A DNA stretch of 24,453 nucleotides, taken from positions 1 to 24,453 of the forward strand of contig JAAVAG010000184.1 of assembly GCA_014804185.1 (NCBI GenBank), read 5' to 3'. The position numbers were made by a program, and so were the translations under genes. The notes beneath the pieces are model-generated. The model saw nothing but the letters and a program-made list of their open reading frames with translations, did not search any database and had not been told where the DNA came from. The stretch is from Lachnospiraceae bacterium (GTDB lineage Bacteria > Bacillota > Clostridia > Lachnospirales > Lachnospiraceae). Numbering within the stretch: position 1 is the stretch's first letter; every line of letters begins with the position of its first letter. Below, piece by piece: positions 7,281 to 14,802 of this stretch.

Positions 7281-7753
7281 TAACCTTTTTCCGGCCCCCG
7301 TACTTTGTATAAAATCTTCTCCCAGGCTTTCTCTTTCATATTCCAACTTTCCGTGAGCATGCGCATTTCTTCATTTAGTGCTTTATAACCGTGTTTTTGA
7401 TAAAAATTCTGCGCCCAATCGGCATCATTCAACACCTTAATGATCATCCAGGCATGATCTGTCGCCTGATTTTCGAAATGCGTCAGCAACTGATGACCGA
7501 TCTGCGTTTTCTGATATTCTTTTCTCACATAGAGCGATGTCAATTCATAATATTCCCGGAATTTATGATAGGACATAAATCCGCGGATCTCGCTCCCGCT
7601 CACATAAATAAAATTCTGATCCTCCTGCAGCTGCCGGAAAAAAACAGTTTCATCCGCGTCACAGCGCCTCTCCGGCGGAAACAGGGTATTGGCGCTGTTA
7701 TAAACAGAGGCAAACGCATCTGCATATCTGCGCTCATTTACTGAAATAATCAT
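7277..7753 (-). CDS. GNAT-family N-acetyltransferase
   Basis: This 158-residue protein has the GNAT fold pattern. A beta-strand stretch YYELTSLYVRKEYQ is followed by the acetyl-CoA loop QKTQIGHQLLTHF (about residues 84-96), and near the end NFYQKHGYKAL is the usual last strand motif. The acceptor substrate cannot be deduced. AAAGGG lies 7 nt before the ATG. The gene starts 39 nt after the SWIM gene and probably belongs to the argS-SNF2-SWIM transcript. Its stop codon is embedded in the trp promoter -35 box, and no terminator separates it from the T-box leader. Confidence 0.85.
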   Translation of the reverse strand: MIISVNERRYADAFASVYNSANTLFPPERRCDADETVFFRQLQEDQNFIYVSGSEIRGFMSYHKFREYYELTSLYVRKEYQKTQIGHQLLTHFENQATDHAWMIIKVLNDADWAQNFYQKHGYKALNEEMRMLTESWNMKEKAWEKILYKVRGPEKGY

Positions 7754-7792
7754 ATGACAGCCCTTTCCCGGTACAACCGGACGTCTCCTTAT

Positions 7793-8521
7793 TCAAAAAA
7801 CACCGAAAAGCTTTTCCGCCGCCTCATCCGCCAGAATGCGCGGACTTTGTTTTCCGACATTTTTCAGCATGGACTCCACCCGGTTCGCCAGTGTTATATC
7901 AATGAATTTATCCATATCGATTCCCCGCAGTTCGAAAAACAGTGCCGGGTTTTCGTCCAGCCTTGCCCCCACCCCGTAAAGTGCGGCGGCTACGTGCTTA
8001 CACATCAGCGCCCAATCCGGACAACTGCAGTTAAAACTGATCTCACTGGGTTTCGGAAACAGTCCTCCCTCCCCCTGGAACAGTTCTTTCAGACTCTCCG
8101 GGAAATTTCCTGACAACAGTTCCTCCAGATTCTGCACTTTTTCTCCGCAGCGTTCGATAATACTCTGGCACTGTTCCTGCCCTAACGGACTGATCCGTAT
8201 CTCAGTCTTGTAGGGAGCCTTTCTTCTGCCCTGCACTCTGGCAGTGATTTTCCCCTTGCGGATCTGCAGATCCACAACGGTTCCCGTCCTCACATACCGC
8301 TTTCCCCGTTCCAGACGACTGGCATAATCCGCGTAACTCTCCAGATTCTGACACCACGCGTTTCCCCACCAGCTTTTTGCAATGTCCCTGCCCTCAATGA
8401 CGATCGGCTGCAGCTTCTGCCCCTTTTTCTGCTGCCTGCTCATACTGTCCTGAGCGTTTTTTTTCAGCAGTGCCTCGCTGGGCTGTTCAAAGTTCTGCTC
8501 TTCATCCCAATATTTTTTCAT
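7793..8521 (-). CDS. SWIM zinc-finger protein, partner of the SNF2 helicase
   Basis: The 242-residue protein contains a SWIM finger of form CxC-x6-CxH: Cys165, Cys167, Cys174 and His176 in FNCSCPDWALMCKH. Ahead of it stands the hallmark SWWGNAWCQNLESYADYASR block (50-69) and a beta-rich stretch (about 78-112) shared by bacterial SWIM proteins that accompany SNF2 helicases. SWIM fingers are thought to bind DNA or protein; the reaction, if any, is unknown. It begins 11 nt after the SNF2 stop, with AAGGGG 7 nt before its ATG, so the two are almost certainly cotranscribed. A Zn-binding adaptor that guides the helicase is an inference from repeated pairing of these families. Confidence 0.88.
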   Translation of the reverse strand: MKKYWDEEQNFEQPSEALLKKNAQDSMSRQQKKGQKLQPIVIEGRDIAKSWWGNAWCQNLESYADYASRLERGKRYVRTGTVVDLQIRKGKITARVQGRRKAPYKTEIRISPLGQEQCQSIIERCGEKVQNLEELLSGNFPESLKELFQGEGGLFPKPSEISFNCSCPDWALMCKHVAAALYGVGARLDENPALFFELRGIDMDKFIDITLANRVESMLKNVGKQSPRILADEAAEKLFGVF

Positions 8522-8532
8522 TCTGATACCCC

Positions 8533-11138
8533 TTATTCAAGCCGCAGGAGCGCAAACAATTCTTCGTTCTCCAGATCCGTGATCCACTTCTCCGTTCCCG
8601 ATCCCACCACGTTCTCCGCAAGTTCCTTTTTGGAATTGATCAATGCATCAATTTTCTCTTCAATGGTTCCCTGGCAGACCAGCTTATGTACAATCACATC
8701 CCTCTTCTGTCCGATCCGGAAAGCGCGGTCCGTGGCCTGATTTTCCACCGCAGGGTTCCACCACCGGTCAAAATGGATCACATGATTGGCCTTTGTCAGG
8801 TTCAGTCCTGTCCCTCCCGCTTTCACGGAGAGAACGATAAACGGCACATATTCCTCCCCCTGAAAAGCCTCCACGATCTCCGTGCGCCTTTTCACCGGCG
8901 TCCCGCCGTGAAGCACATATCCTTTCGCATGGAAAATCTGACTCAGATACCCGGCCAGATCCTCCGCAATCTCCCGAAACTGCGTAAACACCAGCACACG
9001 TTCCCTTTTCTCATAGATCGTCTCACAGATTTCCTTCAGCAGGGCAAATTTACCGCTGTCCGCCGGTGCGAAAGTCTTCTGTCCCAGATACTGATCCGGA
9101 TGGTTGCAGATCTGTTTCAGCTTCATAATCGCGGCAAGCACGATACCCCTGCGCTGGATTCCGTCCGCCTGTCCGATACTCTCCTCCATCTCCGCCACCG
9201 TCTTTCGATACAGCACCACCTGCTTTTTTGACAACTCCGCATAGTCCACCGTCTCCACTTTTTCCGGCAGATCCGCAATAATGTTTTTATCCGTCTTCAG
9301 TCGTCTGAGCATAAAAGGACTGATCATCATTTTCAGCCGGGCATACCCCTCCGGATTGGTCTCAAGCTTTTTACAGAACTCATGAAATTCGCCCGAAGTT
9401 CCCAGCAGGCCGTGATTCAGAAAATCAAACAGTGACCACAGATTCGTCAGATCATTCTCAATGGGAGTTCCGGTCATGGCGATCCTCATTCCGGTTTTCA
9501 GCTTCTTAATCTCTCTGGTCTGCTGTGTAAGAGGATTTTTGATGGCCTGTGCCTCATCCAAAATCACACAGTCCCACTGAATCTCTTTCAGCCCTTTTAT
9601 CCGCGCCGCCATTCCATAGGTAGTCACCGTCAGAAAGGGCAGCCTCTCCCGAAGCCGCTCCTCCAGCAGCGCGGAGGTTTTTCCGTGGAGCACTTCCAGT
9701 TCCATTTCCGGCGCAAACTTTTCCGCTTCCCGTTTCCAGTTTCCGATCAGGGAAGCTGGTACAATCAGCAGAATATACGCTCTCTTTTTGGCCTTGCGCA
9801 GCCGTTCCAGATAGGCCAGCACCTGAACCGTCTTGCCAAGCCCCATATCGTCGGCAAGGCACGCACCAAAGCCCAGCCTGTCCATATAGCTGAGCCAAGT
9901 ATATCCGTTCTTCTGATAAGGGCGCAGAACTGCCCGAAGCGTCCCCGGCACGGCGGCGCTCCGAATCCTGCCGGGGCTGCGCAGATCCAGAAGCATCCGG
10001 GACAGCCACGCGCCGTTGGTGACAGATGTTCCCACATCCGCCGTGATCGGCCTGCTCCCCATCTCAGCCTGAAGTGCCTCCGACAGAGATATCTCCTCCG
10101 GAATTTCCTCCATTTTCTGCAGAAGTTCTCTTAACCTGTCATGGTTTACCTCTATCCATTTTCCCTTTAAAAAGGCCAGCCCCTCCGTCTGTTCCAGAAG
10201 ACGGCTGATCTCCTCCCGGGTCAGTTCCTCTCCGTCTACGGTAAGCGAGGGCTGCATGGACACCAGGGTTTCAAACCCCATCATGGAAGGCTGCTTATCC
10301 CCCATTTTTACTGTCAAAGAGACGACGGCGGACTTTTTTCTCCACCAGTTGGGGATCCGGCACAGAATACCTGTCGCCTCTATTTTTTCAATATCTTTCA
10401 GAAAGGCCCAGGCCTCCTCCTGCGTCAGCCGAAGCGGATGGAACATCTCCCCGCTTTCCACAAATCCGGCAATGAGAGGCGACACCTCTGACGCCCTGTT
10501 CAGACATGACAATAATGTCAGCAGTTTATCCCGGTCATCCTGATATTCTGTCAGGGCATATCTCAGCGGCATGTAGCGCACTGCACCGTCCTCTCCCTTT
10601 GACGCATAGGTGGCCATAAACGCAAAAGGAATATCATCCTTTTTATTTTCTACTAAATGAAAAAAGATCCTCTCCGGCACACGCAGATTCTGATTCTTCT
10701 CCGTCAGATACAGTTCCACCGATCCTGCGTAACCTGAAATTTCTTTCCGGAATACGGATTCCAGCCTCTGGAAAATATGCTGAATCCATTTTTCGTCAAT
10801 ATATTCCGCTCCGATCGTATAGGGCGCTGCCTGCAGCAGACGCTGCAATGTCATCTCGGAGAGAGGCACCACTACATTTTCCCTCATCAGTTCCAATTCC
10901 GGCAGTGCTGTCAGTTCTTTGAAAAACGTCGCCGCAACCTGCTGCAGAAAGCGGCCTGACATCGTAAATCCCTGCGTCTCTTCCTCCAGCCCCATCTGAT
11001 AAAGCATTTCATATTTGTCCGGACAGGCCGCTTTCTTCCGCGGGGATTTTTTTCTTCCCCAACGCCGCCCTCATACTCCGGATAAAAACCATCCCGCGTA
11101 AAAATAAACCGTATTTTCTTCTCATTCGTATCCGTCAT
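8533..11138 (-). CDS. SNF2-family helicase with N-terminal frameshift
   Basis: From the ATG at 11007 the open frame gives 824 residues. An N-terminal SNF2-associated region is followed by the two-lobed ATPase: motif I DDMGLGKT (386-393), motif II DEAQ (484-487), MTGTPIEN, then the second lobe with GGTGLNLT, FDRWWNPAVENQATDRA and FRIGQ. SNF2 proteins translocate on duplex DNA and remodel bound protein. The true start is probably the ATG at 11138, which has AGAGG 9 nt upstream and lies 3 nt after the argS stop. Its frame (MTDTNEKKIRFIFTRDGFYP) meets the main frame only after a -1 shift at an A7 run (11053-11047), giving about 868 residues. No ribosome binding site precedes 11007. Sequencing error, real mutation and programmed slippage all fit. 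The SWIM gene follows by 11 nt. Confidence 0.88.
11046..11053 (-). other. A7 slippery run and -1 frameshift point in the SNF2 gene
   Basis: In the frame set by the ATG at 11138 the run reads A_AAA_AAT (11052..11046), an X_XXY_YYZ heptamer. A -1 slip, or one extra A in the DNA, continues as EEKKSPRKKAACPDKYE into the SNF2 frame. A short CCGC/GCGG stem lies just downstream and a GGGGAAG purine stretch just upstream. Confidence 0.75.
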
Positions 11139-11141
11139 CTT

Positions 11142-12908
11142 TTACATCCTCTCGGGCGCGGCAAACCCCAGAACGCCGATGCTGGTCTCCAACAGGCGGC
11201 AGGTCAGGACAAGCAGCGCGATCCAGCCCGCCTTTTTCTCCTCATCCTCCTCCGCAAGTATCCTTGTCTCATGGTAAAAACTGTTGAAAGCGTTGGCCAG
11301 ATCATAAATATAGGCGCATACCTTGTGCGGCGCGATCTCCGCACAGGCGTTTTCCATCATCTCGTTAAATTTGGCCAGTTCCATCATCAGATCTTTCTCG
11401 GAAGCGCTTGCGGCATCCCGCAGCCGGGCATTCTCCGGCGCTCCGCCGCGCTCCTGATATTTATTTAAAATAGATTTGATTCTCACGATAGTATACAGGA
11501 TATAGGGGCCGGTATCCCCCTCAAATGAGGTAAACCGCTCAATATCAAACACATAATCCTTGGATGCCTGGTTGGACAGATCCCCATATTTCAATGCGGA
11601 GACAGCGATCAGCCTGGCGGTTTCCTGCGCCTCCTCCCCGGACAAGGCCTGGTTTTCCGTGATCTTGCGGTACATCTCCTCCGTAGTCTCCCGGATCAGG
11701 TTCTCCAGGCGCATCACACCGCCCTCGCGGGTCTTAAAAGGCTTGCCGTCTTTCCCGTTCATGGTGCCGTGTCCCAGCCAGGTCAGCTTTGTCTCCGGCG
11801 TTGTCAGCCCCGTCTTGCGGGCGCAGCGGAAAACCTGTTCAAAATACAGTTCCTGACGCTTGTCCGTCACATAAATAATCTCATCAGGATGAATGGTATT
11901 CATGCGGTCCAGAATCGTCGCAAGATCCGTAGTGTTATACAGAGAAGCGCCGTCAGACTTCAGAATCATGCACGGCGGAACCTCTTTGGTGTCCGTCTCC
12001 TCCTTTACGTCCACCACCAGAGCCCCCTCGCTCTCGTAGGCATATCCCTTTTCCTTCATATCTGCCACCATGCCTGGAATCAGATCGTGGACATCAGACT
12101 CCCCGTTCCACAGGTCAAACTCCGTGTTCAGGTTGTCATAGTTTACTTTCAGATCGGAGATCGACACGTTCCGGATATGGTTCCACAGCGCCCTGTGTCC
12201 ACGCACTCCGCTCTGCAGCTTGTAGGTGTCCTCCATGGCTCTGGCTTTATATTCGGGATCCGCCTTGGATTTCGCGCTTGCCGTGGGATAAATCTCCTCC
12301 AGCTGCGAGATGGTAAAAGGAGCCTCCGTCGGATATTCTCCCTCATAGGATTCGTCAAAATAGACCCACTCCGGGTGACGTTCTTTGAGTTCCGTAATAA
12401 TCAGACCCATCTGCAGCCCCCAGTCGCCCAGATGCACATCCCCGATTACCTCATGGCCGCAGTATCTGAGAATTCGCTTGATGCTCTCACCGATCAGCGC
12501 CGGACGGATATGTCCCACATGCAGCGGCTTGGCTATGTTTGCCCCGCCGTAGTCGATCACTACCTTTCTGGGCGCGGCCGGCATCTCCAGCCCGAATTTC
12601 TCATCGCCACTCATCTCCCGCAGATATTCCGTCAGAAACTCCTCCCGGATCTTCAGATTCAGGAAACCGGGTGCAGCCACCACCGCCTGGGAAAACACTT
12701 TGCTCTCCTGCAGCTTTTCCGCCGCCTCTCCGGCAATCTCCATGGGCGCTTTTCTGTAACGCTTTGCCCCCGCCATAGCGCCGTTGCACTGATATTCGCA
12801 CAGATCCGGGCGGTTCGATGGCACGGCCCTTCCCAGATCGCCGTCGTATCCCGCCGCCTCAAAAGCATTTTTTAATTCCTCAGAGATCAAATCCAATATC
12901 TTTTTCAT
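11142..12908 (-). CDS. argS: Arginyl-tRNA synthetase
   Basis: ArgS charges tRNA-Arg with arginine in the cytoplasm. The 588-residue class I enzyme has the N-terminal Add-1-like domain, then ANIAKPLHVGHIRPALIGE with the HIGH-type motif HVGH at 130-133. GDVHLGDWGLQMG is the usual ArgS block, the KMSKS region is degenerate (GKPFKTREGG), and the C-terminal anticodon-binding domain ends in RLLETSIGVLGF. The start at 12908 (MKKILDLISEEL) is the first in frame and fits the family; the nearest purine-rich stretch, AGGAAAGGG, lies about 12 nt upstream, which is a long spacing. A clear promoter at 13160-13188 implies a leader of about 245 nt, filled by the structured element. The SNF2 gene begins 3 nt downstream. 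Confidence 0.96.
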   Translation of the reverse strand: MKKILDLISEELKNAFEAAGYDGDLGRAVPSNRPDLCEYQCNGAMAGAKRYRKAPMEIAGEAAEKLQESKVFSQAVVAAPGFLNLKIREEFLTEYLREMSGDEKFGLEMPAAPRKVVIDYGGANIAKPLHVGHIRPALIGESIKRILRYCGHEVIGDVHLGDWGLQMGLIITELKERHPEWVYFDESYEGEYPTEAPFTISQLEEIYPTASAKSKADPEYKARAMEDTYKLQSGVRGHRALWNHIRNVSISDLKVNYDNLNTEFDLWNGESDVHDLIPGMVADMKEKGYAYESEGALVVDVKEETDTKEVPPCMILKSDGASLYNTTDLATILDRMNTIHPDEIIYVTDKRQELYFEQVFRCARKTGLTTPETKLTWLGHGTMNGKDGKPFKTREGGVMRLENLIRETTEEMYRKITENQALSGEEAQETARLIAVSALKYGDLSNQASKDYVFDIERFTSFEGDTGPYILYTIVRIKSILNKYQERGGAPENARLRDAASASEKDLMMELAKFNEMMENACAEIAPHKVCAYIYDLANAFNSFYHETRILAEEDEEKKAGWIALLVLTCRLLETSIGVLGFAAPERM

Positions 12909-12951
12909 GTCGTATCAAAACCCTTTCCTGCTCTTTTTCCGTCGATGTTTT

Positions 12952-13148
12952 TCCACCTGTGCGGTTGCAATCCAATGGTTTGCATGCAGGCAATTTATTG
13001 CAATGCAGGCAAACCGTTGGATTAGCAACCCACTTCCAAATGAGCAAAACGCGGATGCGTAAGCAGACGCAGGAGCGCGTAAGCGCAGGTTTTGCGAATG
13101 CAGAAGTCAGGTTGGATGCTCCAAAGAGCATCCAACCGCACAGGTGGA
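12952..13148. repeat. 197-bp self-complementary element (MITE-like or structured argS leader)
   Basis: Perfect 16-bp inverted ends enclose it: TCCACCTGTGCGGTTG (12952-12967) and CAACCGCACAGGTGGA (13133-13148). Inside are three arms. Arm B (12963-13030) is a long imperfect hairpin pairing AATCCAA/TTGGATT and GGTTTGC/GCAAACC around a TTTA loop. Arm C (13044-13095) closes with GCAAAAC/GTTTTGC and holds small hairpins with GTAA loops. Arm D (13110-13137) is a perfect 12-bp hairpin with a 4-nt loop. It holds no coding sequence I can support and no T-box motif. No clear target-site duplication is visible. In this 398-nt gap between argS and relB the rest is promoters and flanks. Confidence 0.8.
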
Positions 13149-13159
13149 TACTTTTTCCC

Positions 13160-13188
13160 ATTATAATGGTTTTGTGGACACTGCGCAA
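13160..13188 (-). promoter_or_regulatory. argS operon promoter
   Basis: TTGCGC (13188..13183), a 17-nt spacer and a perfect TATAAT (13165..13160) predict a start near 13153. That is just outside the inverted end of the structured element, so the whole element would be transcribed at the 5' end of the argS message. Confidence 0.75.
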
Positions 13189-13199
13189 GAGCGGAGATG

Positions 13200-13246
13200 T
13201 AAAAAATATGACGATAACGAGTCTTTTCATTAACCCATATTTTTTA
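13200..13246. promoter_or_regulatory. Inverted repeat between the divergent argS and relB promoters
   Basis: TAAAAAATATG (13200-13210) and CATATTTTTTA (13236-13246) form an 11-bp inverted repeat with a 25-nt centre. It ends 3 nt before the relB -35 box. It could be an operator or only AT-rich chance. Confidence 0.35.
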
Positions 13247-13249
13247 TGA

Positions 13250-13278
13250 TTGCCAGTACATTACATATATGATACAAT
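13250..13278 (+). promoter_or_regulatory. Promoter of the relB-like antitoxin gene
   Basis: TTGCCA (13250-13255), a 17-nt spacer and TACAAT (13273-13278) on the plus strand put the start near 13285, about 22 nt before the ATG. Confidence 0.65.
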
Positions 13279-13306
13279 AGCATTACTAAATCAATGGAGG
13301 TATAAT

Positions 13307-13570
13307 ATGGCTACACTACAAATTCGTATTGACGACATGTTAAAAAAACAGGCAGATGCACTTTTTTCCAGTCTGGGATTGGACACATCAACTGCAATAC
13401 GCATTTTTTTAAACGCGGCTATTGAAAATTCCGGAATTCCATTTTCAGTACAACATAAAAAAGATTTCTACTCACTCGAAGAGGCTGTTAATGACAGCAG
13501 ATTTCAGAGGAATCTTCATGGTCCTTTCGATAATGCGGAAGCTGCAGTCGCATCTATGCTAGAGGACTAA
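13307..13570 (+). CDS. RelB/DinJ-family antitoxin
   Basis: This 87-residue protein starts MATLQIRIDDMLKKQADALF, the ribbon-helix-helix DNA-binding N-terminus of RelB/DinJ antitoxins, followed by LGLDTSTAIRIFLNAAIENSGIPF. The C-terminal part (FQRNLHGPFDNAEAAVASML) would normally wrap the toxin. The frame extends up to 13250, but the start at 13307 is chosen because GGAGG lies 7 nt before it and a promoter sits just upstream. Such antitoxins bind their toxin and repress their own operon. Here the toxin gene that follows is beheaded, so this is an orphan antitoxin locally. It is the only intact plus-strand gene in the window, and its region is more AT-rich than its neighbours. Confidence 0.88.
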   Translation: MATLQIRIDDMLKKQADALFSSLGLDTSTAIRIFLNAAIENSGIPFSVQHKKDFYSLEEAVNDSRFQRNLHGPFDNAEAAVASMLED

Positions 13571-13719
13571 ATGGAGACCATCCGTTAACAGGTAATCTGC
13601 AGGATTTCAGAGAGTGTCATATAGAACCTGACTGGCTGCTTATGTATCAGATTTATGAGGACACTCTCATTCTATCTGCTACCGCAACCGGAACTCATGC
13701 TGATTTATTTGGAAAATAA
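13564..13719 (+). pseudogene. C-terminal half of a YafQ-like mRNA interferase toxin
   Basis: Reading from about 13564 in a frame different from relB gives LNGDHPLTGNLQDF, then RECHIEPDWLLMYQIYED and ATGTHADLFGK before TAA at 13717. This is the second half of YafQ/RelE-type toxins, including the conserved His of DHPLTG, CHIEPDW and the final THADLF. The frame opens only after a stop at 13531 and has no start codon, so roughly the first 45 residues are missing. The remnant begins almost exactly where relB ends, which suggests a clean deletion of the 5' part of the toxin gene. No active product is expected. Confidence 0.85.
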
Positions 13720-13765
13720 AAAACCCCGGCCGCCGGTGCAAAACCGGCAGTCGGGGTTTTTTATG
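13718..13765. terminator. Bidirectional terminator between the toxin remnant and merR
   Basis: AAACCCCGG and its partner CGGGGTTTTTT flank an inner GCCGGT/ACCGGC stem. T runs at the plus-strand end and A runs at the start let it work for the plus-strand antitoxin unit and the convergent minus-strand merR gene. Confidence 0.88.
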
Positions 13766-13779
13766 CTGCTCTCCGCAGA

Positions 13780-14583
13780 TTACTTTTTCCGAATCGGGAA
13801 GTACACTTCCGTCTCCCACTCCTCCGGAGAAAGCGAATCAAACTGGGTCTTGATGTAGAGATCAAACGGCGCGCCTGCTATCTCATATCCGTTCTCTATG
13901 ATCCAGGAAACGATAGCGCCATACGCCTCCGACAGGGTGGAATACCCGCCGTGATGCACGGTCATTGCGCACTCGCATGGCTCCATGATCACATCCGCCT
14001 TGTCTTTCTCTTTGATTCCGATAAACACCTCCACATCGGACGACTCATGGTTGAACTCCTCATCGTAATACCTGGCGCCGTTCAATCCGGTGGGCGTTAC
14101 TCTTTCTTTCGGCACCCGCTCAAAGAGCGTTCCATAGTATTTGCCGAACTCATCCACCCCCATGACAGCTCGGTTTGCAAGCACATTCATCAGAGGAGAG
14201 TTTTTCACTTCAATCACATAGCTTTTCTGATACATTATAATATCACCTGTCCTTTCGAATACGGAAATGTGCGTCTGAAGTTCATTCAGAACAATGGCCA
14301 TCTCCTGTTGTTCCCGTCTCAGTTTGTCTTTCTGCTGCCGCAGCGCTTTTGAGAGCTCTCTGTTGTCCGAAAGTGCAAGCAGGTTCTGGATCTCTTCCAG
14401 AGAAAATCCGTAGCGTTTCAGACGCTGGATATAGTTCATCGTGTCGATCTGCTCCGGCTGATAATAACGATAACCTGTAATACGATCTACCTCAGCCGGT
14501 ACCAGCAGGCCAATTTTGTCATAATGGTGAAGTGTCTTAACGCTGACCTGGCATATTCTGGAAAATTCACCGATCTGCAACAT
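13780..14583 (-). CDS. MerR-family regulator with GyrI-like effector-binding domain
   Basis: The 267-residue protein begins MLQIGEFSRICQVSVKTLHH, a MerR winged helix (about 1-70) with YDKIGLLVPAEVDRITGYRY. A coiled-coil stretch (about 75-112) should make the dimer. From about 120 a GyrI-like/SOUL-type domain with FIGIKEKD, CAMTVHHGGYSTLSEAYGAI and EVYFPIRKK would bind a small hydrophobic ligand, as in BmrR-type activators of multidrug pumps. The frame extends to 14727, but the ATG at 14583 is the family start; GGGAAA stands close upstream. No efflux pump lies next to it, so its target may be only its own promoter or a distant gene. Confidence 0.92.
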   Translation of the reverse strand: MLQIGEFSRICQVSVKTLHHYDKIGLLVPAEVDRITGYRYYQPEQIDTMNYIQRLKRYGFSLEEIQNLLALSDNRELSKALRQQKDKLRREQQEMAIVLNELQTHISVFERTGDIIMYQKSYVIEVKNSPLMNVLANRAVMGVDEFGKYYGTLFERVPKERVTPTGLNGARYYDEEFNHESSDVEVFIGIKEKDKADVIMEPCECAMTVHHGGYSTLSEAYGAIVSWIIENGYEIAGAPFDLYIKTQFDSLSPEEWETEVYFPIRKK

Positions 14584-14626
14584 ACTTTCCCGCCGCCTTT
14601 CGTAGTTTTGATTCGAATCTACGGAT

Positions 14627-14657
14627 AGTGTACTCTCTGACCTAAGAGGAGAGTCAA
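14627..14657 (-). promoter_or_regulatory. merR promoter with 19-bp spacer and MerR operator
   Basis: TTGACT (14657..14652) and TACACT (14632..14627) are separated by 19 nt, the over-long spacing that MerR-family activators correct by twisting DNA. ACTCTC and GAGAGT form a dyad across the spacer. The predicted start is about 37 nt before the merR ATG, so autoregulation is likely. Confidence 0.8.
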
Positions 14658-14719
14658 TACTTTTTTCAGACTTTTTTTCTGCCGCTTTGCTGCAAACTTT
14701 CGGAAGCAATCCAAACAGG

Positions 14720-14768
14720 GAAAACACCTTTCTCAGTTTGCAATATCAAACCGAAAAAGGCGTTTTTT
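14720..14768 (-). terminator. Terminator after the lipoprotein gene
   Basis: Arms at about 14721-14740 and 14747-14766 pair over 20 positions around a 6-nt loop. The three plus-strand mismatches become G-U pairs in minus-strand RNA, which indicates that the minus strand is the functional one. It ends in TTTT and lies 35 nt after the lipoprotein stop. Confidence 0.75.
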
Positions 14769-14802
14769 CGTCACATCAAAGCCTGTTAACTCTAAGGTGT
14801 GA

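Noticed and set aside
10911..11138. Separate 75-codon gene between argS and the SNF2 helicase
   Set aside because: Only its first 30 or so residues look natural; the rest is Arg-rich out-of-frame SNF2 sequence. It is better read as the true start of the SNF2 gene before the frameshift.
12909..13153. T-box leader for argS
   Set aside because: There is no AGGGTGG-ACCGCG-type T-box sequence and no terminator with a U run before argS. The structure present is of another kind.
12880..13249. Short open frames across the structured element on both strands
   Set aside because: They run through the inverted repeats, have no ribosome binding site and resemble no family; they are by-products of the repeat.
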